Source: Azoarcus sp. | Lineage (GTDB): Bacteria; Pseudomonadota; Gammaproteobacteria; Burkholderiales; Rhodocyclaceae | Assembly: GCA_031259795.1 (NCBI GenBank) | Contig: JAIRLA010000259.1 | Location: forward strand, 1 to 8,378 | Length of the DNA: 8,378 bases | Direction of reading: 5' to 3' | In this document: one piece after another, positions 1 to 6,083 of the stretch | Layout of the letters: each line of letters opens with the position of its first letter | Position numbering within the stretch: position 1 is the first letter of the stretch | Notes under the pieces: generated by a model | What the model was told of the DNA's origin: nothing | What the model saw: the letters and a program-made list of their open reading frames with translations, nothing else | Database searches by the model: none | Program-made: the position numbers and the translations under genes

Positions 1-6
1 CAGGGG

Positions 7-38
7 GAGAGAGTGGCCGAGGGCCGGAAGAGGGGAGG
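7..38 (-). repeat. Degenerate fragment of the palindromic repeat module
   Basis: This short G-rich stretch resembles the inner part of the palindromic module seen intact at 163-213 and 7877-7925 (a GGGGGAGGG block, then GTGGCC, GGCCGG and AGAGGGG). It diverges by several substitutions and small indels, and its left side is cut off by the window edge. It probably marks the end of another repeat copy lying mostly outside the window. Confidence 0.4.
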
Positions 39-43
39 GGAAT

Positions 44-240
44 CCCAAGAATCCATTCCAAGAGGCCCGCCTCGAACCGCCGCATGGATTGCCGCGTCGA
101 TGCGCGCCTCGCAATGACGAGGGGAGGAGGGGTTTTCGCAATGACGCGTTCTTCCGATGGATACTTCCCTCCCCCGCTTGCGGGGGAGGGTGGCCCGCAG
201 GGCCGGGAGAGGGTTTCCTTCCATAACGGAGCGCCGCGAC
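44..240 (-). repeat. Left arm of composite inverted-repeat element, copy 1
   Basis: Read on the minus strand this arm matches the right arm at 300-517 in order. It starts with the palindromic module (163-213), whose core is an 11-bp perfect stem, CCCTCCCCCGC/GCGGGGGAGGG (167-177 with 180-190). Next come units beginning CGTCATTGCGA (visible as their complement TCGCAATGACG near 109 and 136). Last is an end sequence related to CAATCCATGCGGCGGTTC-AGGCGGGCC and then TTGGAAT. No coding capacity is evident. Such modules are widespread non-coding dispersed repeats in proteobacteria. Whether they move, bind protein or fold as RNA here is unknown. Confidence 0.75.
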
Positions 241-299
241 GCTGTTTTCTTTGCGGTGGGGAATGGACAAGCGTTCCCTTCCTTCCTCCCCCTTTTTAA
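241..299. repeat. Core between the arms of composite element, copy 1
   Basis: This 59-nt non-palindromic core carries TTCTTTGCGGTGGGGAATGG, then ACAAGCG, then a pyrimidine tract (CCTTCC repeats) and CTTTTTAATCAGC. It recurs, clearly homologous, on the minus strand at 7956-8011, and in degenerate form on the plus strand at 7747-7797. Because it is conserved together with both arms, the arms and core look like one composite unit and not a chance meeting of two repeats. Confidence 0.7.
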
Positions 300-517
300 T
301 CAGCGGCGCTGCGCGCCGGATAGTTGGAAACCCTCTCCCGCCCTTCGGGCACCCTCCCCCGCAAGCGGGGGAGGGAAGTATCCATCGAAAGAATCCGCCA
401 TTGCGAAAACCGCCCCCCCTCGTCATTGCGAAAGCCCCCCCACCTCGTCATTGCGAGGACCGCAGGCCCGTGGCAATCCATGCGGCGGTTCAAGGCGGGC
501 CTATTGGAATAGGTTCT
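300..517 (+). repeat. Right arm of composite inverted-repeat element, copy 1
   Basis: The arm opens with CAGCGGCGCTGCGCGCC. The palindromic module follows (331-379; perfect 11-bp stem CCCTCCCCCGC with loop AA, plus a CCCTTCGGG hairpin). Three 23-26-nt units follow, starting near 411, 421 and 446 and typified by CGTCATTGCGA-AAGCC. It ends with GGCAATCCATGCGGCGGTTC, AGGCGGGCC and TATTGGAAT. It is the reverse complement of 44-240 in the same module order. Open frames running through it are a by-product of GC richness. The reading frame of the glycosyltransferase is open back to 251 through this repeat, but a repeat-derived N-terminus is unlikely. Confidence 0.75.
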
Positions 518-591
518 AAGCACTCTCCGCAAAAGCAAATATTTCCCCTGTGCGCAAAAAGTCACACCCTTCTCCGCCGGGAACATGCAGA

Positions 592-622
592 TTGGGCGGT
601 CTCGCCGTGGAGCCGCTACAAT
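592..622 (+). promoter_or_regulatory. Candidate sigma70 promoter of the glycosyltransferase-pgi operon
   Basis: A good -10 hexamer, TACAAT (617-622), lies 28 nt before the chosen start codon. The best -35 partner is TTGGGC (592-597) with a long 19-nt spacer, so the -35 is weak. A start of transcription near 629 would leave a leader of about 20 nt. This supports initiation at 650 and not inside the upstream repeat. It is a sequence match only. Confidence 0.4.
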
Positions 623-649
623 GCTCGGCTTGTTCCCCGCCATGCCAGC

Positions 650-2413
650 ATGTTCCGCGAGCCGCCCGCCTCTCCGTCCCGCCTGCAACGCCGCCTTTAC
701 GGCACCATGTGGCTCGCCCTGCTCGCCGGGTTCTACCTGCTCACCGGCCTGACCGGACACGAACCATGGCGCGGCGACGATATCCGCTATTTCGCCCCGG
801 TGTATTCGATGCTCCAGGGGGAAGGACTGTTTTTCCCGCAGATCGGCGGCGTCCCGTTCATCGAATATCCCCCGCTTTATTACTGGTGCGCGGCCTTGCT
901 CGCTTTCATCACCGGCGGCCTGCTCGATGCCCACGATGGCGCGCGGCTGGCGAGCGCCGTTTTCACCGCGCTGACCGCCTACTGGGTCGCCCGCGCCGCC
1001 GAACGCCTTTATGGCCGCCTGGCCCGCGCGCCCGCGGCGCTGCTCATCCTCGGCAGCCTCGGCCTCGTCCTCCATGCCCACGAAACCCAGCCGATCATTG
1101 CCCTGATGGCGACAATCGCCCTCGTCCTCGCGGGGATTGCGCGCGTGCCCGAACAGCCATTGACGGGTTGCCTGCAAGCGGGATCGGGATGCGCGCTGTC
1201 CATTCTCGCTGGCGGTATTCCCGGACTGCTGCTCACCGCGCCCCTTTTCGCCTTGGTCATGATGGTCAGCCCCGAATGCCGCACGCCGCGCGCCAGCGGC
1301 GGACTCCTTGCCGGGCTGGCCCTGGCCGCCTGCCTGGGCGGATTGTGGCCGCTCGCCCTGCATCTGGAGATGCCGGAGATCTTCGCCGCCTGGCGGCACG
1401 GACAATGGCGGCACATCGCCGGACGCCCCCTCGATGCCGGCGAATTCTTCCGCGTCGTCGAATTATTGAGTTGGTTCCTGTGGCCGCTGTGGCCCATCGC
1501 GTTGTGGGCGCTGTGGCGCGAACGCCGCCGCCTGCTCCAGTTGCGCTGGCTGCTGCCGTTGCTGTCCGCGATCACGGCGGCGCTGCTGCTGGCCGTCTCC
1601 TCCGATCATTCCCCGCCCGCCGCCCTGCCGCTCTTGCCCGCGCTGGCGCTCCTGGCCGCCGGCGGCCTGCCCACGCTGCGGCGCGGCGCGGCCAATGCCT
1701 TCGACTGGTTTTCGACGATGAATTTCGGCGTATTCGCCATCCTGGTATGGATCGCGTGGACGGCGCAGGCGTTCGCCTGGCCGCCCGGACTCGCCCGCTA
1801 CGTCGCCCGCGCCGCCCCGGCATTCACGCTTCCGCAGGCCGAGGCGCTTCCCCAAATCCTGCTGGGACTCGGCATCTGCCTGCTCTGGCTCATCCTCAAC
1901 TGGCAACTGCCGCGCGCGCCGGGGCGGGCGGCGATCCGCTGGGCGATGGGCATGACCATGTTATGGTGCCTGGCGGTCACGCTGCTGATGCCCTGGTTCG
2001 ACCATGGCCGCAGCTACCGGCCCATGGCGGAAGCGCTCAACGAGGCGCTCGTCCCCTATGCCGGCGAATGCGTTGCCGGCCGCAAACTCCCCGATTCGAT
2101 CCGCGGCATGCTCGATTACTACACCGGACTGCGCCCCGATCCCGCTCCCGATGGCACCACGCCCTGCCGCCTGCTGCTGCTCTATAGCGACCGCAAGGCC
2201 GAAGAACCCGTCCCGCCCGAAGGCTGGAAACCGGCCTGGACGTTCCGCCGCGGCGGCGGAAAACAGTTCGAATCCCTGCACCTTTATATCCGTTCGGATT
2301 CAGATCAGGTTTCGATCCACGCCCGCGAGCGGGGCGGAGAAGGCCGCGCCTTGCCCGATGATGTGCCTTCCGAGGGAGAAGGCTCCCAACCGGAATGGGT
2401 TTTCGGTGAGTGA
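650..2413 (+). CDS. GT-C membrane glycosyltransferase, ArnT/PMT (GT39/GT83) type
   Basis: A polytopic inner-membrane protein of 587 residues, predicted to move a sugar from a polyprenyl-phosphate donor onto an acceptor on the periplasmic side. About 12-13 hydrophobic segments can be seen (for example near residues 20-36, 127-143, 147-164, 181-206, 216-237, 268-290, 297-341, 356-377, 401-418 and 430-449). The first periplasmic loop has the family's acidic motif, GHEPWRGDD, with D43-D44 as likely catalytic or metal-binding residues, then YPPLYYW (73-79). Residues from about 451 form a soluble, probably periplasmic C-terminal domain. Acceptor and donor cannot be read from sequence: lipid A modification (ArnT), protein or other lipid glycosylation all remain possible. 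The frame stays open to 251, but those codons lie in the dispersed repeat and the TACAAT box at 617 supports a start at 650. There is no clear Shine-Dalgarno, and ATG 707 is an alternative. The last 38 residues look like an unstructured tail that runs into pgi. Confidence 0.82.
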   Translation: MFREPPASPSRLQRRLYGTMWLALLAGFYLLTGLTGHEPWRGDDIRYFAPVYSMLQGEGLFFPQIGGVPFIEYPPLYYWCAALLAFITGGLLDAHDGARLASAVFTALTAYWVARAAERLYGRLARAPAALLILGSLGLVLHAHETQPIIALMATIALVLAGIARVPEQPLTGCLQAGSGCALSILAGGIPGLLLTAPLFALVMMVSPECRTPRASGGLLAGLALAACLGGLWPLALHLEMPEIFAAWRHGQWRHIAGRPLDAGEFFRVVELLSWFLWPLWPIALWALWRERRRLLQLRWLLPLLSAITAALLLAVSSDHSPPAALPLLPALALLAAGGLPTLRRGAANAFDWFSTMNFGVFAILVWIAWTAQAFAWPPGLARYVARAAPAFTLPQAEALPQILLGLGICLLWLILNWQLPRAPGRAAIRWAMGMTMLWCLAVTLLMPWFDHGRSYRPMAEALNEALVPYAGECVAGRKLPDSIRGMLDYYTGLRPDPAPDGTTPCRLLLLYSDRKAEEPVPPEGWKPAWTFRRGGGKQFESLHLYIRSDSDQVSIHARERGGEGRALPDDVPSEGEGSQPEWVFGE

Positions 2414-4067
2414 CGCCGGCGCTTTCACCGCGCCGCAGCGTCTGCCCGCGTGGACAGCGCTCGCCGGTCATGCCCGTCGGCTCGCGGCCCGCCCGATTCC
2501 CGCTCTTTTCGCCGACGATCCGGCCCGCGCCGAACATCTTTCCCTGCATCTGGACACGCCCGCCGCGCCTGGGCGAAGCGCGCTCATCGCCGATTTTTCC
2601 AAGCAGCGCCTCGATGGCGGCGTCCTCGCCGATCTTTTCCGGCTCGCGCGCGAAGCGCGGCTGGACGACGGCATTCGCCGCCTTTTCGCTGGCGAAGCCG
2701 TCAATTTCACCGAAAATCGCGCCGCCGCCCACATGGCGATGCGCGGCGGCTGCCCGCCGCCGCCCGGACGCGGCAGCGACACCCGCGCCATGCGCGCCTT
2801 CGCGTTCGCCCTGCGCCGGGGAGAACTTGTCGGCGGCAGCGGCAAGCCCCTCCGCCGTCTCATCAACATCGGCATCGGCGGCTCCGACCTCGGTCCCCGC
2901 CTCGCCGTTGAAGCCCTCGCCATCCCGGACGGCGGCGACGGCGCGCTCCAGGTCGATTTCGTCGCCAACATCGACCCGCGCGAACTCGATGCCGCGCTCG
3001 CCCGCGCCGACGCCGCGACCACCCTGTTCGTCGTTTCCTCCAAGAGCTTCGGCACGGCGGAAACCCTCGCCAACGCCGACGCCGCCCGCCGCTGGCTGCG
3101 CGCGGCGCTCGGCGAAAAAGCCGGCATCGGCGCGCATTTCGCCGCGATCAGCAACGCGCCCGAAGCCGCCGCCGCGTTCGGCATTCCCCCCGAACGGGTG
3201 TTCCCGCTCCCCGAATGGGTCGGCGGGCGTTATTCCGTCTGGTCCGCGACCGGCTTGCCCGTACTCGCCGCCATCGGCGAGGCCGCCTTCGACGCCTTCC
3301 TCGCTGGCGGGCGGACAATGGACGAACACTTCCGCTCCGCCCCCTTCGAGCGCAACCTGCCCGTCTGGCTCGGCCTGGCCGGACTGTGGAACGCCAGCTT
3401 CCTCCACATCCAGAACCTCGCCGCGCTGCCCTACGCGCAAGGCCTGCGCAGCTTCCCGGCTTGGCTCCAGCAACTCGAAATGGAAAGCAACGGCAAACGT
3501 ACCCTGCGCGACGGCAGCCAGACCGAAACCGCCACCGCGCCCATCGTCTGGGGCGGCGCTGGCACTGTTGGCCAGCATGCGTTCCACCAACTGCTCTATC
3601 AGGGCACCCGCGCGGCGGCGCTCGATTTCATCGTCCCGGTGGGCGGCGACGAACCGCGCCAGCGCGCCCTCGTCGACAACGCCCTCGCCCAGGCCGCCGC
3701 GCTGATGGCGGGCCGCGCGCTCGACGCCGCCCGCGCCGCGCTCGCCCATCGCGGCCTGCCCGCCGCCGAAATCGAACGCCTCGCCCCCCATCTGACCAGC
3801 GCGGGCGGACAGCCCAGCACCGCCCTGCTCCTGCCCCGGCTCGACGCCTTCCACCTCGGCGTCCTGCTCGCCCTCTACGAACACAAGGTGTTCGTGGCAG
3901 GCTGGATATGGGGCATCAACCCGTTCGACCAGTACGGCGTGGAACTCGGCAAGGAAATGGCGCGCGCGCTGGCGGCGGGAGAGGCTGGCGCGCAGGACGC
4001 CTCGACGGCGCGTCTGGCCCGGCTGGCGGAAGCGTTCCGGCAAACAGGCCGGACGGAGAAAAAATAA
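2406..4067 (+). CDS. pgi: Glucose-6-phosphate isomerase
   Basis: A cytoplasmic enzyme interconverting glucose 6-phosphate and fructose 6-phosphate in glycolysis and gluconeogenesis. The 553 residues are close to the 549 of E. coli Pgi and resemble it along the whole length. Both family signatures are present: EWVGGRYSVWSATG (270-283) and FDQYGVELGK (507-516). The sugar-phosphate binding segment INIGIGGSDLG lies near residues 155-165. The catalytic residues can be placed as E360 (in MESNGK), H391 (in GQHAFHQL) and K516. The GTG at 2406 is chosen because it aligns the N-terminus with E. coli Pgi (about four residues longer before the conserved Trp). It has no close Shine-Dalgarno; the purine run at 2371-2381 is rather far. 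In-frame ATGs at 2358 and 2361 would add 16 or 15 residues. The gene overlaps the glycosyltransferase by 8 nt, so translational coupling is likely. It looks intact and functional. Confidence 0.96.
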   Translation: MSDAGAFTAPQRLPAWTALAGHARRLAARPIPALFADDPARAEHLSLHLDTPAAPGRSALIADFSKQRLDGGVLADLFRLAREARLDDGIRRLFAGEAVNFTENRAAAHMAMRGGCPPPPGRGSDTRAMRAFAFALRRGELVGGSGKPLRRLINIGIGGSDLGPRLAVEALAIPDGGDGALQVDFVANIDPRELDAALARADAATTLFVVSSKSFGTAETLANADAARRWLRAALGEKAGIGAHFAAISNAPEAAAAFGIPPERVFPLPEWVGGRYSVWSATGLPVLAAIGEAAFDAFLAGGRTMDEHFRSAPFERNLPVWLGLAGLWNASFLHIQNLAALPYAQGLRSFPAWLQQLEMESNGKRTLRDGSQTETATAPIVWGGAGTVGQHAFHQLLYQGTRAAALDFIVPVGGDEPRQRALVDNALAQAAALMAGRALDAARAALAHRGLPAAEIERLAPHLTSAGGQPSTALLLPRLDAFHLGVLLALYEHKVFVAGWIWGINPFDQYGVELGKEMARALAAGEAGAQDASTARLARLAEAFRQTGRTEKK

Positions 4068-4149
4068 GCGCCGTCCCCGGCCGAACGGGAAAGCGGGGAG
4101 ACCGTCGCGCTTGCCGCGCCTGGAGTGCACGCGCGCCATCGTCCTTATC

Positions 4150-4372
4150 CAGCGGCGCTGCGCGCCGTTTGACACGAAGCCCTCTCCCGCCTTCGGGCAC
4201 CCTCTCGCCCGCCAAGCGGGGGAGGGAAGTCCATCGGAAGAACTCGCCATTACGAAAGCCCCTCCACCCTCACCATTGCAAAAGCCGCCCCCCTTCGTCA
4301 TTGCGAGAAGCAACGCGGTAATCCATGCGGCGATTCAAGGCGAGCCTATTGGAATGGATTCCAAATGGCAAA
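4150..4372 (+). repeat. Half copy of the composite repeat (single right arm)
   Basis: Same module order as 300-517: CAGCGGCGCTGCGCGCC, a palindromic module (4180-4230) with an imperfect stem (CCCTCTCGCCCGCC against GCGGGGGAGGG), three CGTCATTGCGA-like units (near 4246, 4272 and 4297), then TAATCCATGCGGCGATTCAA, GGCGAGCC and TATTGGAATGGATTCCA. The left arm and core are absent. It fills most of the 668-nt gap between pgi and rtcB and stops about 34 nt before the -35 box of the next promoter. Confidence 0.75.
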
Positions 4373-4405
4373 GCTGTCTGGATCTGACACCCACGGAAAA
4401 ACCTT

Positions 4406-4434
4406 TTGACAAACGCGAAGCGCCTCCATACACT
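4406..4434 (+). promoter_or_regulatory. Strong sigma70-like promoter of the rtcB leader
   Basis: A perfect -35, TTGACA (4406-4411), a 17-nt spacer and -10 TACACT (4429-4434) make this the best housekeeping promoter match in the window. Transcription would begin near 4441, 295 nt before rtcB. It sits in a locally AT-richer stretch just outside the repeat at 4150-4372. In E. coli rtcBA is driven by sigma54 with RtcR; no TGGCAC-N5-TTGC element is visible here between 4373 and 4735, so control seems different. Confidence 0.7.
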
Positions 4435-4477
4435 GCGCTCCACTTTGACTTTGTTCCGCTTTTCCGAGGAGGTTTCC

Positions 4478-4519
4478 ATGTCCCGCCACAGACCAGAAGG
4501 AGTCTTTACCACGCGCTGA
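4478..4519 (+). CDS. Short leader ORF, 13 codons
   Basis: It encodes MSRHRPEGVFTTR and ends in TGA. A very strong Shine-Dalgarno, GAGGAGG (4466-4472), lies 5 nt before the ATG and about 25-30 nt after the predicted transcription start, stronger than that of any full gene in the window. Three of 13 residues are Arg and one is His. The stop codon lies inside the 5' arm of a long hairpin (4515-4566), so a ribosome finishing this ORF would hold that hairpin open. This geometry suggests a leader peptide whose translation controls downstream RNA folding. No homologue is recognised, and it could also be a small functional peptide or a chance ORF. Confidence 0.45.
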   Translation: MSRHRPEGVFTTR

Positions 4520-4566
4520 TGCGCCTGGAGCCGCGGACATGAACTTCCGGCCCGGGTCGCATCAGC
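4515..4566 (+). promoter_or_regulatory. Long stem-loop overlapping the leader ORF stop
   Basis: The outer stem GCTGATGCG/CGCATCAGC (4515-4523 with 4558-4566) is perfect. It continues with CCTGG/CCGGG (4524-4528 with 4552-4556, one G-U), GCC/GGC and GGA/TCC, closing on an 8-nt loop near 4538-4545, about 20 pairs in all. No T-tract follows, so it is not a terminator by itself. The segment TTCCGGCC (4545-4552) from its 3' half can instead pair perfectly with GGCCGGAA (4579-4586), giving an alternative fold. The pairing is seen directly; the regulatory role is inferred. Confidence 0.55.
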
Positions 4567-4595
4567 CGCCCCGAGCCAGGCCGGAAATCCATGAG

Positions 4596-4625
4596 AAAAC
4601 ATAGCGCTGTCGCAGCGATGTTTTT
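4596..4625 (+). terminator. Intrinsic terminator 1 in the rtcB leader
   Basis: AAAACAT (4596-4602) and CGCTG (4605-4609) pair with CAGCG (4613-4617) and ATGTTTT (4618-4624) around a TCG loop, with a two-base AG bulge, followed by TTTTT (4621-4625). The upstream A-tract makes it potentially bidirectional. It lies about 155 nt after the predicted transcription start and before rtcB. Confidence 0.6.
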
Positions 4626-4645
4626 CGATCATGCTTCTTTTCGAC

Positions 4646-4675
4646 AAAAGCCCTGGCGCCCGCCGGGGCTTTTTA
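4646..4675 (+). terminator. Intrinsic terminator 2 in the rtcB leader
   Basis: AAAAGCCCTGGCG (4646-4658) pairs with CGCCGGGGCTTTT (4661-4673) with one G-U; the innermost pair opens to give a four-base loop. A TTTTT run (4671-4675 with the preceding T) follows. It is a classic rho-independent terminator and the stronger of the two. Its position only 61 nt before the rtcB start means that transcripts from 4441 must read through it to express rtcB, unless an unseen promoter lies after it. Confidence 0.75.
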
Positions 4676-4684
4676 TTTACACCC

Positions 4685-4710
4685 CCGGACATCGCCGCGG
4701 CGGCGTCCGG
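4685..4710 (+). promoter_or_regulatory. GC-rich hairpin just upstream of the rtcB ribosome site
   Basis: CCGGACATCGCCG (4685-4697) pairs with CGGCGGCGTCCGG (4698-4710), with one A-C mismatch and one wobble; a few central bases must open to form the loop. No T-tract follows. It ends 15 nt before the rtcB Shine-Dalgarno (AAGGA, 4726-4730). It could protect the 5' end of the rtcB mRNA, tune translation or act as a pause site. Confidence 0.45.
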
Positions 4711-4735
4711 CCCATCGAAAGAAGCAAGGAAAATC

Positions 4736-5944
4736 ATGGCCATTCAATTGACCCTGAACAAAGGGCGCGTGCCCATCAAAATCTGGACGCGCGAACTGGA
4801 AAACGACGCGCTGCAACAGCTCATCAACCTGTCGCGGCTATCCATCGTCCCGCATCACATCGCCGCCATGCCCGACGTCCACGTGGGCAAGGGCGCGACG
4901 GTCGGCTCGGTCATCCCGACCATTGCCGCCATCATCCCGGCGGCGGTCGGAGTCGACATCGGCTGCGGCATGTGCGCGGTGCGCCTGACCCTCAACGCCC
5001 GCGATCTGCCCGACAATCTGCACGGCATCCGTTCCGCCATCGAAGCCGCTGTACCGGTCGGATTCAATCAGCACGAACGCAGCAAAGTGCAAGGCAGCGC
5101 CCACGCGCGCCAAGCGCGGCGCATGTCGGACAGGCTTGATGTCATTGTCGGCAAACATCCCGGAATCATGAAAATGCAGCGGCGCTTCAACGAGACCTGG
5201 GCTTGCCAACTGGGTACACTGGGCGGCGGCAACCACTTCATCGAACTTTGTCTCGATGAAGCCGGGCAAGTCTGGGTGATGCTGCACTCCGGCAGCCGCG
5301 GCATCGGCAACGTCATCGGGCGTTATTTCATCGCCGCCGCGCAAAAAGACATACGCCGCCGGGGAATCGCCTTGCCGGACAAGGACCTCGCCTATCTGGG
5401 CGAGGGCAGCGCGCTTTTCGACGACTATGTGGAAGCGCTCGACTGGGCGCAGGACTACGCCATGGAAAACCGCCGCATGCTGCTCGCGCTGACGCTGGAA
5501 AGCCTCGCCCCCGGCCTGCCGTCCTTCAAAGTGAGCGCGGAAGCGATCAATTGCCACCACAATTATGTCGCGCGCGAAGATCACTTCGGCAGCCGTCTTT
5601 ACATCACGCGCAAAGGCGCGATCCGCGCGAGCGCGGGCGAACTGGGCATCATCCCCGGCAGCATGGGCGCCAAGAGCTTCATCGTGCGCGGACTGGGGAA
5701 TTCGGCGTCCTACTGCTCCTGCTCGCACGGCGCGGGTCGCCGCATGAGCCGCAGCAAGGCAAAGCGGCATTTCGACCTGCGCGATCTCGCCGCGCAGACA
5801 GAAGGCGTTGAATGCCGCAAGGATCACGGCGTGATCGACGAAATTCCTGGCGCATACAAGGACATCGACGAGGTGATGGCCAATCAGGATGACCTCGTGG
5901 AAATCGTCCACACCCTGAAGCAAGTGCTTTGCGTCAAGGGCTGA
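4736..5944 (+). CDS. rtcB: RNA-splicing ligase RtcB (3'-phosphate RNA ligase)
   Basis: A GTP- and Mn-dependent cytoplasmic ligase joining RNA 2',3'-cyclic phosphate or 3'-phosphate ends to 5'-OH ends, used in RNA repair. At 402 residues it is near the 408 of E. coli RtcB and similar throughout. Seen in order: MPDVHVGKG (45-53), the metal site VGVDIGCGM with D74 and C77, GGGNHFIE with H167, MLHSGSRGIG with H184, INCHHNY with H274/H275, GIIPGSMGAKSFIVRGLGN, and CSCSHGAGRRMSR with the guanylylated nucleophile H331. The C-terminus, VECRKD to CVKG, is complete. All expected active-site residues are present. The ATG at 4736 has Shine-Dalgarno AAGGA at a 5-nt spacing and matches the family start. 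No rtcA, rtcR, archease or prfH is adjacent. Its leader contains two terminators, suggesting conditional expression. Confidence 0.96.
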   Translation: MAIQLTLNKGRVPIKIWTRELENDALQQLINLSRLSIVPHHIAAMPDVHVGKGATVGSVIPTIAAIIPAAVGVDIGCGMCAVRLTLNARDLPDNLHGIRSAIEAAVPVGFNQHERSKVQGSAHARQARRMSDRLDVIVGKHPGIMKMQRRFNETWACQLGTLGGGNHFIELCLDEAGQVWVMLHSGSRGIGNVIGRYFIAAAQKDIRRRGIALPDKDLAYLGEGSALFDDYVEALDWAQDYAMENRRMLLALTLESLAPGLPSFKVSAEAINCHHNYVAREDHFGSRLYITRKGAIRASAGELGIIPGSMGAKSFIVRGLGNSASYCSCSHGAGRRMSRSKAKRHFDLRDLAAQTEGVECRKDHGVIDEIPGAYKDIDEVMANQDDLVEIVHTLKQVLCVKG

Positions 5945-5971
5945 ATTTCCAGCAATCATCAACGAAGACAA

Positions 5972-5986
5972 AGGAGAACGAATATG
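5972..5986 (+). promoter_or_regulatory. Strong ribosome site and ATG without a convincing gene
   Basis: AGGAG (5972-5976) sits 7 nt before ATG 5984, a better initiation signal than that of the small gene at 6084. The frame it opens runs to 6277 (97 codons) but is Arg/Ala/His-rich with no recognisable pattern, and most of it overlaps the better supported 6084-6284 gene in another frame. It may initiate a short coupling peptide or be a frame disturbed by an indel. Confidence 0.35.
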
Positions 5987-6083
5987 CCTGCCATACAGAC
6001 CATGACTGAAATGAAACACGCAACCCGATCATCCCGCCGGGCCCGCCGGAACGCGCGAGGCCCGCACATGCAGGACACTCATC

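Noticed and set aside
411..470. CRISPR-like array from the CGTCATTGCGA units
   Set aside because: Only three imperfect units, with C-rich linkers shorter than normal spacers and no cas genes. The same trio recurs in other repeat copies, so the linkers are not unique spacers.
44..517. Insertion sequence with a transposase
   Set aside because: No reading frame in the element or elsewhere in the window resembles a transposase. At most it is a non-autonomous element.
251..649. N-terminal extension of the glycosyltransferase by 133 residues
   Set aside because: These codons lie mostly in the dispersed repeat, give Pro/Arg-rich sequence atypical for the family, and precede the candidate promoter at 592-622.
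2037..4313. A 758-codon open frame on the minus strand opposite pgi
   Set aside because: It is the antisense image of a well supported pgi gene in GC-rich DNA, with Gly/Ala/Arg/Glu-rich low-information sequence and no recognisable domain.
4515..4566. tRNA or tRNA-like (Y RNA-type) gene upstream of rtcB
   Set aside because: The structure is one long hairpin; no D-arm, anticodon arm or TTCRA-type T-loop can be placed, and no Rsr/Ro gene is present.
4478..4593. Readthrough or selenocysteine insertion at the leader TGA (4517-4519), giving a 38-codon product
   Set aside because: A hairpin does sit at the TGA and the frame stays open to 4593, but the predicted apical loop lacks the expected early G, the TGA is buried in the stem, and no selenocysteine machinery is visible. 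Leader-peptide termination is simpler.
4270..4743. A 157-codon minus-strand frame over the rtcB leader
   Set aside because: It runs through the repeat and both terminators, with no ribosome site or recognisable pattern noted; the plus-strand regulatory reading explains the sequence better.
4838..6019. A 393-codon minus-strand open frame opposite rtcB
   Set aside because: All catalytic motifs are on the plus strand, and the antisense product shows no family pattern.
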